Below, piece after piece: positions 1-6,748 of a stretch of DNA of 64,000 nt. Each line of letters begins with the position of its first letter. Within the stretch, counting starts at the first letter, position 1. Below the pieces are notes generated by a model that did no database searches, was not told the origin of the DNA, and was given only the letters and a program-made list of their open reading frames with translations. Location of the stretch: the NCBI GenBank assembly GCA_027068415.1, contig JAMOTD010000015.1, positions 1 to 64,000 of the forward strand. Reading direction: 5' to 3'. Made by a program: the position numbers and the translations under genes. This DNA is from Desulfurobacteriaceae bacterium. Its GTDB lineage: Bacteria > Aquificota > Aquificia > Desulfurobacteriales > Desulfurobacteriaceae.

Positions 1-2
1 AT

Positions 3-251
3 AAGCTCAAGGAGATTATCCCGAGACAGCTCTTTGAGGTTGCTATTCAGGCGGCAATCGGGAACAAGATTATTGCCCGCTCAACCGTTAAGGCCCTGAG
101 GAAGGACGTTCTCGCAAAGTGCTACGGCGGTGACGTGACGAGGAAAAAGAAGCTCCTTGAGAAACAGAAAGAGGGTAAGAAGAGGATGAAGATGCTCGGG
201 AAGGTTGAGGTTCCTCAGGAGGCCTTTTTGGCAGTTCTGAAAGTGGATTAA
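3..251 (+). CDS. lepA: Elongation factor 4 (LepA), C-terminal fragment
   Basis: The open frame enters from the left edge and ends at TAA 249-251, giving 82 residues. It matches the LepA C-terminal domain: the stretch [13 protein letters not shown], then [31 protein letters not shown] and [16 protein letters not shown] are hallmark LepA_C sequence. LepA is a ribosome-bound translational GTPase that acts on stalled or mispositioned elongation complexes. The GTPase domains lie outside the window. The next gene starts 31 bases downstream on the same strand. Confidence 0.95.
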   Translation, partial: KLKEIIPRQLFEVAIQAAIGNKIIARSTVKALRKDVLAKCYGGDVTRKKKLLEKQKEGKKRMKMLGKVEVPQEAFLAVLKVD

Positions 252-282
252 GTTAAATAGTGAACCTTTTAAAGAGGTTAGA

Positions 283-816
283 GTGGAAAGGGCGGAGCGC
301 CCCCGCTATACAGTTGAGGACTACAAACTCTGGGAAGGGGATTGGGAGCTGATAGAGGGAATACCCTATGCAATGGCTCCTTCCCCCTACGGAAAGCATC
401 AGAGGATTTCTGGCCTGCTCTTCAGGCAGGTTGAGGAGCAGTTAGAGAAGTGTCCGAAAGAGTGTTTTGTCTATCAGGAAGTTGACTGGATAGTTGACGA
501 GCATACCGTAGTAAGGCCTGACCTTTTCGTTATCTGCAAAAGGGTTGACGAGTACCTTAAGGAGCCCCCTGAAGTTGTTTTTGAAATTGTCTCAAAGAGT
601 ACGGCCTTTAAAGATGAAAAGGTAAAGTTCTCCCTTTACGAGAGGGAAGGGGTTAAGTACTACGCACTCGTTTACCCGGAGCTGGGTAAGGCAAGAGTCT
701 TTAAGCTTGAAGGCGGCCGCTACCGGAAGGTTTTTGACGGCGAAGAGGGGGAAGTAGAGTTTGAAACCGAATGCCCCTTTAAAGTTAGCCTCTCAAAAGT
801 GTGGAAGAGAGCTTGA
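283..816 (+). CDS. Uma2-family (DUF820) PD-(D/E)XK-like protein
   Basis: A 177-residue protein starting at GTG 283. It has the Uma2/DUF820 layout: the YTVEDYKLWE opening, WELIEGIPYAMAPSP, HQRISGLLFRQ, then RPDLFVICKR and PEVVFEIVSKST, followed by a Lys-rich stretch and YYALVYPE. In this family the Asp after the Pro-rich turn and the Glu of the FEIVS strand form the nuclease-like active site, and both are present. The cellular substrate of such proteins is largely unknown. They are scattered in Aquificota, cyanobacteria and Deinococci. It stands alone between lepA and convergent hpf and ends at a hairpin. Confidence 0.85.
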   Translation: MERAERPRYTVEDYKLWEGDWELIEGIPYAMAPSPYGKHQRISGLLFRQVEEQLEKCPKECFVYQEVDWIVDEHTVVRPDLFVICKRVDEYLKEPPEVVFEIVSKSTAFKDEKVKFSLYEREGVKYYALVYPELGKARVFKLEGGRYRKVFDGEEGEVEFETECPFKVSLSKVWKRA

Positions 817-818
817 AA

Positions 819-835
819 GGGGGCGGAAAGCCCCC
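819..835. terminator. Hairpin between convergent Uma2 and hpf genes
   Basis: GGGGGC (819-824), loop GGAAA, GCCCCC (830-835). It lies between the plus-strand stop at 816 and the minus-strand stop at 840, so it can serve both genes. There is no long T-run on either side, so intrinsic termination is an inference from position and stem strength. Confidence 0.6.
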
Positions 836-839
836 GAGA

Positions 840-1403
840 TTACCTGCAGGAAGGCATCTGGATAAGACCGACGTTTCCGTCCTTCCTCTTATAGACCACC
901 GCGGCGTTTCCGGTCTCAACGTTGCAGAAGACTACAAACTCCCTGTTTGAGCCTAAGAGCTTTAAAACTGCATCCTCAACTGAAATCGGCTTATAGAGCT
1001 CGGGTTCAACTTCAATTATCTCTATCGGCTTCTCAACCACCTCCTCTTCAACAAGAGTAATTTGCCTTTTTGCCTTTTGGGCTTCGTGTTTTGCAGAGGT
1101 CTTTACCTTATCCTTTAACCTCCTCAGTTGCTTCTCGGCGGCGTCAACAACGTAGTCAACGGCGGTGTAGAGGTCGTCGGTCTCCTTCTTTATCCTTAAG
1201 GTGTGGTCAAAGACGTTGTAGATAACTATCTCAACGCTTGAACGGTACTTCTCTTTCTTGACTATTACGTCTGCAAATACCTCTCTTCTGTCGTCGTCCC
1301 CCAGGTACTTCTCAAGTCGCTTAAACTTCTCCTCAAGGGTGTTTTTGATTGCCCCCGTCAGGTCAATCCCGTGACCGATTAGGTTGAGCTTTAGCTGTGC
1401 CAT
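840..1403 (-). CDS. hpf: Ribosome hibernation promoting factor, long form
   Basis: A 187-residue long-form HPF. The N-terminal S30AE/RaiA domain (about residues 1-105) contains the IDLTGAIKNTLEEKFKRLEKY helix and the DLYTAVDYVVDAAEKQLRR helix. After a charged linker comes the C-terminal dimerisation domain (about 133-187, KPISVEDAVLKLLG through NVGLIQM). Long HPFs dimerise 70S ribosomes into inactive 100S particles in stationary phase. The start at 1403 has a good Shine-Dalgarno run (GGAGGAAGGG). The gene is divergent from the PP-loop ATPase across a 61-base AT-rich spacer that must hold both promoters. Confidence 0.95.
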   Translation of the reverse strand: MAQLKLNLIGHGIDLTGAIKNTLEEKFKRLEKYLGDDDRREVFADVIVKKEKYRSSVEIVIYNVFDHTLRIKKETDDLYTAVDYVVDAAEKQLRRLKDKVKTSAKHEAQKAKRQITLVEEEVVEKPIEIIEVEPELYKPISVEDAVLKLLGSNREFVVFCNVETGNAAVVYKRKDGNVGLIQMPSCR

Positions 1404-1464
1404 CCCTTCCTCCTTTTCTTTTATCTCCTACTTTTAAATTAAAGACTTTACCGAAGGAGTGTCT

Positions 1465-2457
1465 ATGGAGAAAGGTAAAAAGGCTTACCTCCTCTTTTCC
1501 GGGGGGCTTGACAGCATAATAGCGGCGAAGCTACTAAAGAAGATGGGCTTTGAGGTTGTAGGAGTTCACATAACCTCTCCTTTTTTTGAAAAAGAGCTCC
1601 AGAAGGTTAAGGAGCTTGCAGACAGGTTGGGGATTGAGCTAAAGGTTGTTGAGGCGGGAGAGGACTACCTTGAGGTGTTAAAGAGCCCCGTTTACGGCTA
1701 CGGTAAGAACGTTAACCCCTGTATAGACTGTAAGGCCTACATGCTGAAGAAGTTAAAGGAAATTGCAGGTGAAGAGGGGATAATTGCGACCGGAGAAGTT
1801 CTCGGCCAGAGGCCTATGTCCCAGAGGCTTGACGCTTTCAGAAGTATAGAAAAGTTGGCAGGGCTAAAGGGTAAAGTTTTGAGGCCCCTTTCGGGGAAGT
1901 TGTTGCCCCCTACGGTTTACGAGGAGGAGGGAATTGTTAAGAGGGAGGAGCTCCTTGACCTAAAGGGGCGCTCAAGGAAGAGGTATCCGGAACTCTTAAA
2001 GGAGCTGGGGATTAACGAGAAGGAGCTCCCCACACCTGCCGGAGGCTGCCTCTTAACCGAGCCCTCTTTTGCCGTTAAGGTGAGAGATTTAATAGAGCAT
2101 AACGAGCTCAGCTGGGAGAACGTTAAGCTCCTGAAGGTGGGAAGGCACTTCAGAATTAAAAACTGTAAGCTCATTGTCGGGAGAAACAGGGAGGAGAACA
2201 GGAGGATTTCGGAGCTCGGCAGAGAGGGGGATTTTACTCTAAGAGTTGAAGTAGCCCCTTCCCCCACCGGCCTTTTGAGGTGCACCGGTGAGCCCGACGA
2301 GGAGGTTTTAAAGGTGGCGGCCGGAATAGTTGCTCGCTACTCTGATGCTAAAAGGGAAAAGAGCGTTCCCGTTTCCCTTTACCGTGATGGTAAACTAATA
2401 AAGGTGATTGAAGTTGAGCCCCTTTTTGAGACAAAAGAGTACTCACTAACGGCTTAG
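1465..2457 (+). CDS. ThiI/MnmA-like PP-loop ATPase (sulfur-transfer candidate)
   Basis: A 330-residue protein. The frame also has a GTG at 1459, but AAGGAG at 1454-1459 overlaps it, so ATG 1465 is chosen. The PP-loop signature SGGLDS lies at residues 12-17. It is followed by a CxxC (NPCIDCKAYM), then ATGEVLGQRPMSQR and PTPAGGCLLTEP. These are features of the ThiI/MnmA-like ATPases that adenylate a uridine and insert sulfur in tRNA. The C-terminal third resembles the accessory domain seen in ThiI-like proteins of Aquificota and archaea. The exact substrate (tRNA s4U, s2U or a thiamine precursor) cannot be told from sequence alone. Confidence 0.75.
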   Translation: MEKGKKAYLLFSGGLDSIIAAKLLKKMGFEVVGVHITSPFFEKELQKVKELADRLGIELKVVEAGEDYLEVLKSPVYGYGKNVNPCIDCKAYMLKKLKEIAGEEGIIATGEVLGQRPMSQRLDAFRSIEKLAGLKGKVLRPLSGKLLPPTVYEEEGIVKREELLDLKGRSRKRYPELLKELGINEKELPTPAGGCLLTEPSFAVKVRDLIEHNELSWENVKLLKVGRHFRIKNCKLIVGRNREENRRISELGREGDFTLRVEVAPSPTGLLRCTGEPDEEVLKVAAGIVARYSDAKREKSVPVSLYRDGKLIKVIEVEPLFETKEYSLTA

Positions 2458-2466
2458 GAGGGAGAG

Positions 2467-2937
2467 ATGCCGCTCTTTAAGAAAACTCTTTACTCAACCG
2501 ACTTTTCGCCTCTGGCCGAAGTTGCCCTTGACTACGTTAAAAAGCTCAAGGAGGCCGGGGAGGAAGAGGTAGTTGTAGTTCACGTTGTTGACGACCTTTC
2601 GGTGGAGCTCCCCGACGGAACAGATCTCTTAAAGGAGGAGGATGTTTACAAAATCCTTCCCGAGGTTGACCAGGAGTACTTAATCAACCTTATAGAGAAA
2701 CTGAACGCCGTTAAGGAAATCCTTGAGGACGAAGGCCTCAAAGTAAAAATCTACCTGAAGTACGGAAACATTCCTAAACAAATCGTCTCTGTTGCCGATG
2801 AGGAGAAAGTGAGGTTGATAGTTATGGGAGCTCACGGTAAGGGGCTCTTAAGCGAAATTCTTTTGGGAAGCGTCTCTACCGATGTTATAAGGGAAGCAAA
2901 GTGTCCCGTTTTGATAGTTAAGAGAAGGGAGGAGTGA
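2467..2937 (+). CDS. Universal stress protein, UspA family (ATP-binding type)
   Basis: A 156-residue single-domain Usp. It has the usual opening KKTLYSTDFSPLAEVALDYV and the ATP-binding signature G-2x-G-9x-G(S/T) near residues 121-135 (GAHGKGLLSEILLGS), then CPVLIVKRR. Such proteins are cytosolic dimers that bind ATP or AMP and modulate stress responses. It begins 9 bases after the PP-loop ATPase and its stop overlaps the next usp gene, so the three are probably co-transcribed. Confidence 0.92.
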   Translation: MPLFKKTLYSTDFSPLAEVALDYVKKLKEAGEEEVVVVHVVDDLSVELPDGTDLLKEEDVYKILPEVDQEYLINLIEKLNAVKEILEDEGLKVKIYLKYGNIPKQIVSVADEEKVRLIVMGAHGKGLLSEILLGSVSTDVIREAKCPVLIVKRREE

Positions 2938-3422
2938 TGCTCTTTGAAAAAGTCCTCTACCCCTTTGATATGAGGAAGGCCAGCCTAAAGGTGAAACCTT
3001 ACGTTATGAAGCTAAAAGAGGCCGGCTGCAGAGAAGTTCATGTGATTTACGTAATGGTTCCCTCCGAGTGGGGTCTCCTTTCACGGGAAGAGTTTGACTG
3101 TGAGGAGAAGATTGAGGCTTTAAAAGGAACTATGGATGAAGGGTTTGTGAGCGGCCTTTTAAAGATTTTCAGGAAGATGAAGGAGGTTGCTACAGAATTT
3201 GAGGAAAACGGCGTTAAAACGAGGGTTGTTCTCGTTCCCGGCGAGCTTGACGAGACCCTTGCTTGGTACGCCGACAAGTACGGAATTAAGCTGATAGCTT
3301 TGGGGGTTACCTCAGAATCCCTCTCTTTCTTTAGGGTTGGGAAAATCCTTGACATTATTAAGGCGGTAAGTCAGCCGGTCTTGATAGTTAAGACTCCCGA
3401 GGAGGAGGACGGGGAGGTTTAA
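2937..3422 (+). CDS. Universal stress protein, divergent (no ATP signature)
   Basis: A 161-residue Usp-fold protein. The start is taken at ATG 2937, whose A is also the last base of the upstream TGA, with AGGGAGG a few bases before; an in-frame GTG sits at 2934. The N-terminal strand FEKVLYPFDMRKAS and C-terminal QPVLIVKTPEE match the family. The glycine-rich ATP signature is replaced by LGVTSESLSFFRVGK, so nucleotide binding is doubtful. It is tandem with an ATP-type Usp, which suggests a heteromeric or regulatory partner. That role is inferred. Confidence 0.85.
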   Translation: MLFEKVLYPFDMRKASLKVKPYVMKLKEAGCREVHVIYVMVPSEWGLLSREEFDCEEKIEALKGTMDEGFVSGLLKIFRKMKEVATEFEENGVKTRVVLVPGELDETLAWYADKYGIKLIALGVTSESLSFFRVGKILDIIKAVSQPVLIVKTPEEEDGEV

Positions 3423-3430
3423 CCCTCCCC
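3411..3430. terminator. Bidirectional hairpin at convergent usp/bioA stops
   Basis: GGGGAGG (3411-3417), loop TTTAAC, CCTCCCC (3424-3430), followed by TAATTT. The hairpin contains the plus-strand stop codon and touches the minus-strand one, so one structure can end both transcripts. Confidence 0.65.
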
Positions 3431-4779
3431 TAATTTCCAAGAACCTCAACTATTGCTTCCCTGTAGGTTTTTACCATAAAGTCAATCTCCTCTTCAGTTA
3501 TTGCAAGTGGAGGCATAATTACGAGGACGGGGCCTAAGGGTCTTGTGAAAACTCCCTTCTCAATAATTCTCCTTGAGATCCTCCTTCCTACGTCGTCCCT
3601 CCAGGAGAAACCCTCTTTGGTCTTCTTATCTTTAACGAGCTCAATCCCCACCATAAAGCCCTTTCCTCTGATGTCTCCTACGTGCTTAAGGGGTGAGAGC
3701 TCCTCCTCCAGCCTCCTCCACAGGTACTCTATCTTCGGCCTTAGCCCTTCGGGCCAGCCCTTCTGTTTAAAGAGCTCTATGTTCCTTAGGGCTACCGCAC
3801 ACCCCAGCTGATTTCCGGTAAAAGTGTGGCCGTGGAAGAAGGTCTTTCCGCTTCCGTAATCTCCCCCCCAGAAGGCTCTATAAACCTCATCTGTTGCAAG
3901 GGTTATAGCCAAGGGCATGTAGCCGGCCGTTAACCCCTTGGAGATTGCCATAATGTCGGGAACCACCCCTTCGTGCTGGCAGGCAAACCACTTTCCGGTT
4001 TTCCCGAAGCCCGTAGCGACCTCGTCAAGGATTAGGAGGACGCCGTACCTGTCGCAGAGCTCCCTAACTCCCTTTAAGAAACCTTCCGGGTGGGCTATTA
4101 TCCCGGCCGCCGCCTGAACGAGAGGCTCCATAACAACGGCGGCGACCTCTTGGCCCCTTTCCCTTAAAATATCTTCAAGTTTTGAAAGGGAGTAGTCCCT
4201 GCACTCCTCGGCCGTTCCGTTAAACCTGTAAGGGTGGGGGGCGGGGATTTTGAAGGTCTCAAACATAAGCTCCTTGAACATTGAGTGGAAGAGCTCTATC
4301 CCTCCGATACTTACCGAACCTATTGTATCCCCGTGGTAGGCCTCTTCAAGCTTTATAAACTTTGTTCTCCTTTTCTCTCCTTTTAACTGCCAGTACTGGT
4401 AGGCCATTTTAAGAGCCACTTCCATGGCCGTTGAGCCGTTGTCCGAGTAAAAGACGTGATTTAAACCTTCCGGGGTAATATCTACTACTTCCTTTGCAAG
4501 GAGAATTGATGGCTCGTTTGCAAGCCCCAAAAGTGTTGAGTGGGCGATTTTGTTTACCTGCTCAATTAGGGCCTCGTTGAGCTCTTTTACGCTGTGGCCG
4601 TGGACGTTGCACCAGATTGAGCCTACGGCGTCTAAGTATCTATTCCCGTCAATGTCTATGAGCCAGCACCCCTCACCCTTTTCAATGACTATCGGCTCGT
4701 GCTTAACGTACTCGGCCATCTGGGTAAAGGGGTGCCAGACGTACCTTTTGTCCCATTCTTTAAGGAGCTCCTTCCTCAC
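3430..4779 (-). CDS. bioA: Adenosylmethionine-8-amino-7-oxononanoate aminotransferase
   Basis: A 449-residue class-III PLP aminotransferase of biotin synthesis, converting KAPA to DAPA with S-adenosylmethionine as amino donor. Family marks are YVWHPFTQMAEY near the N-terminus, AYHGDT, LILDEVATGFGKTG and the PLP-lysine segment AISKGLTAGYMPLA, then FFHGHTFTGNQLGCAVA. The longest frame begins at GTG 4788. A second GTG at 4779 is preferred because AGAGGTG (4794-4788) sits at the right distance and the codon overlaps the TGA of the upstream OmpA frame. That upstream gene is broken. bioB is encoded 26 kb away. Confidence 0.95.
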   Translation of the reverse strand: MRKELLKEWDKRYVWHPFTQMAEYVKHEPIVIEKGEGCWLIDIDGNRYLDAVGSIWCNVHGHSVKELNEALIEQVNKIAHSTLLGLANEPSILLAKEVVDITPEGLNHVFYSDNGSTAMEVALKMAYQYWQLKGEKRRTKFIKLEEAYHGDTIGSVSIGGIELFHSMFKELMFETFKIPAPHPYRFNGTAEECRDYSLSKLEDILRERGQEVAAVVMEPLVQAAAGIIAHPEGFLKGVRELCDRYGVLLILDEVATGFGKTGKWFACQHEGVVPDIMAISKGLTAGYMPLAITLATDEVYRAFWGGDYGSGKTFFHGHTFTGNQLGCAVALRNIELFKQKGWPEGLRPKIEYLWRRLEEELSPLKHVGDIRGKGFMVGIELVKDKKTKEGFSWRDDVGRRISRRIIEKGVFTRPLGPVLVIMPPLAITEEEIDFMVKTYREAIVEVLGN

Positions 4780-6203
4780 TTTTGACACCTCTTTATGAGC
4801 TTAATTTCAACCTTCCTTTTCTCCTCTGTAGTGTTGGGGTACTTGGGCCTGCTCTCTCCGTAGCCGACCACTTCAATTCTGTCTGCCGGAACGACTCTGC
4901 TGAGCCCGTATTGTCGGTGTGGCCTTCAACAATTACCTTCCCGTAGGGAGTATTCTCAACCTATCCGACCACCTCGTCAAGGACTTTTATGGCCTCGGGT
5001 TTTAAGGCGTAGCTGTTAAAGTCAAAGAGGATTCCCGAGCTTAAAGTTAAGTTTACCTGATAATTGCCTTCCTCAACCTGAACCGGAGCAAAGTCTCTGA
5101 TGTCAAAGGGGACTTTACGGCCATTTTTAAGGTGGGATAGAACGAGGGCAACCTCATACCTCGGCCCCTGGAAGTACCGGACTTCAACGGTGTGGATTCC
5201 TTTGCTCGGCCTTACGGTTGCGCTTTTCTCAGTCGGCAGGTGGATTCCGTCGTTGTCTATTACGGTTTTCCCGTCAATAATTAACTTTGCCCCGTCGTCG
5301 CTTAAGAGGTAGAAGGTAAACTCCCTATCTCTGGGAATGTAGATTTTCCCCTTGTAGTCAATTGCGAACCACTCAAACCTGTCGGTTATTCCGGGGAAGC
5401 CCTCTCTGAAGCTCCTCGGAGTTACGTTTAGAATAGGAGTGTAGATTTTCCCGACCGGCTTAAGCTTTGAGAAGTCGGGAAGGCGGTTTGTCCCTTTGGG
5501 AAGGAAGTAGATGTCCCCCTCAAAGACGAAGGGAGTCCTCTTTGAAGTTCCGAAGGAGACGCTCTCTCGGCCTGAGGGCTTCGTTTTTTGGTAGAGCTCC
5601 TCAACCTCTTTTTCCGTCAGAGGCCTGGCGTCGTTGAAGCACCAGTTGGAGTGGCCGATAAAGTTCCTTGCCCTGACTGCATTCTTTACGCCGTTGCCTT
5701 CCTTCTTTGCCGCGAGTTTTCCGTCAACGAAGAGCTCCATCAGCCCCTTTTCGTTTCCCTCGTTCTTAATTACTCCGCAGTAAAACCTGAACTTACCTTC
5801 CTTGATTGCCGGGTAGGTTAACCTTCCCCTGCTCCTATTAAGGTTTCCGTCTTCGTTTATCCACGATTACCGGGTAGCCTCCCTCCTCTCCGCTTACTCC
5901 TCCGAGGTCAACAATCCTCTCAAAGAAGCGGGGCTCGGTGAACTTTGCCCATGCACAGATTGTAATTCCCTTCTCCCACATTCCTCCAACTGTCGGGAAC
6001 GAGATGTAGTCTCCTCCCCTTTGGCCGCAGCAGTTATCCTTTTTGACTATAAAGAACTTGGGGTTTTCGGATGAGACAGGAACCTTACCTTGTCTCCCTC
6101 TTCTGGAGCTCTTCAAGTTACTCCAGTTAAAGGGAAATTCTTCAAAAGAGCTTCCCGAATATCGGAGTGAGAGGAAAACTGGAATTGCCGTTAGTTTTTT
6201 CAT
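4776..6203 (-). pseudogene. Broken LamG-PA14-OmpA surface protein
   Basis: Fragments read 5' to 3' on the minus strand. The start is at 6203 (MKKLTAIPVFLSL, signal-like), then a LamG/concanavalin-like domain (ITICAWAKFTEPRFFERIV). A frameshift near 5855 moves into the frame WINEDGNLNRSRG...MELFVDGKLAAKK. A PA14 domain follows (about 5440-5130, with YLLSDDGAKLIIDGKTVID and GIHTVEVRYFQGP). The OmpA-like domain starts with ILFDFNSYALKPEAIKVLDE and is interrupted by TAG at 4961-4963. It continues as GKVIVEGHTDNTGS, loses roughly 20 codons and its frame near 4890, and resumes as ADRIEVVGYGESRPKYPNT to TGA at 4776-4778. Three independent lesions argue for real decay. The intact protein would have displayed a sugar- or ligand-binding module anchored to peptidoglycan. 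Confidence 0.88.
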
Positions 6204-6247
6204 TTTTATCCCTAATCGGTTTCGTCCAATTAATTATATTTCGTTGG

Positions 6248-6748
6248 TTATTTCGGAAGTCTTCTTTTTCCTTTAAGGAATTGGCATACCTTGTTTAGGT
6301 TTAGCTTAAGGGTTGAGATTCCCCGAACTCTCCTTTTACTTCCCGTAATAAGAAATTTTCGGAGGGTTATCTCCTGAAGAGAGGAGAGGTTGAGTAGGAG
6401 TTCCTCGCTTTTTATCTCTCCTCCGCAAATTTCTCCTTCAAAGTCTTTAAGGATAACTCGGTTTCCTATTAGAGCTCCTCCCTTTGAGGTACCCCGGAGT
6501 TCTCCTTCTTTAAATTTCAATTTAAGACTTACGTTTTTAAGTTTGGAGTTCCCCGATAGTAAATTGGTGGGAGAAAATTTGAGGTTTATAACGGTTCCAT
6601 TCTTCTCAAGGAGGATTGAGTTAACTCTTTTTCCGCTTCTTTCGGGGTGAAATTCAAAAGTTTCCTTCTCCCCTTTATAAGTCAGCAAAAAGAGTAGGAG
6701 GTTGATAAAGAGGAGCCCGAGGGCTCCTCCGATTAGAGCTCTCCTCAT
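6248..6748 (-). CDS. Hypothetical membrane-anchored periplasmic protein
   Basis: A 166-residue protein with one N-terminal membrane segment (about residues 4-23, ALIGGALGLLFINLLLFLL). A basic, beta-rich region follows with repeated alternating patterns (VSLKLKFKEGELRG, VILKDFEGEICGGE). It superficially resembles LptC/AsmA-like beta proteins but no family can be named. Its ATG overlaps the stop of the large lipoprotein gene upstream (ATGA), so the two are translationally coupled. It is the last intact gene before the OmpA pseudogene. Confidence 0.6.
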   Translation of the reverse strand: MRRALIGGALGLLFINLLLFLLTYKGEKETFEFHPERSGKRVNSILLEKNGTVINLKFSPTNLLSGNSKLKNVSLKLKFKEGELRGTSKGGALIGNRVILKDFEGEICGGEIKSEELLLNLSSLQEITLRKFLITGSKRRVRGISTLKLNLNKVCQFLKGKRRLPK

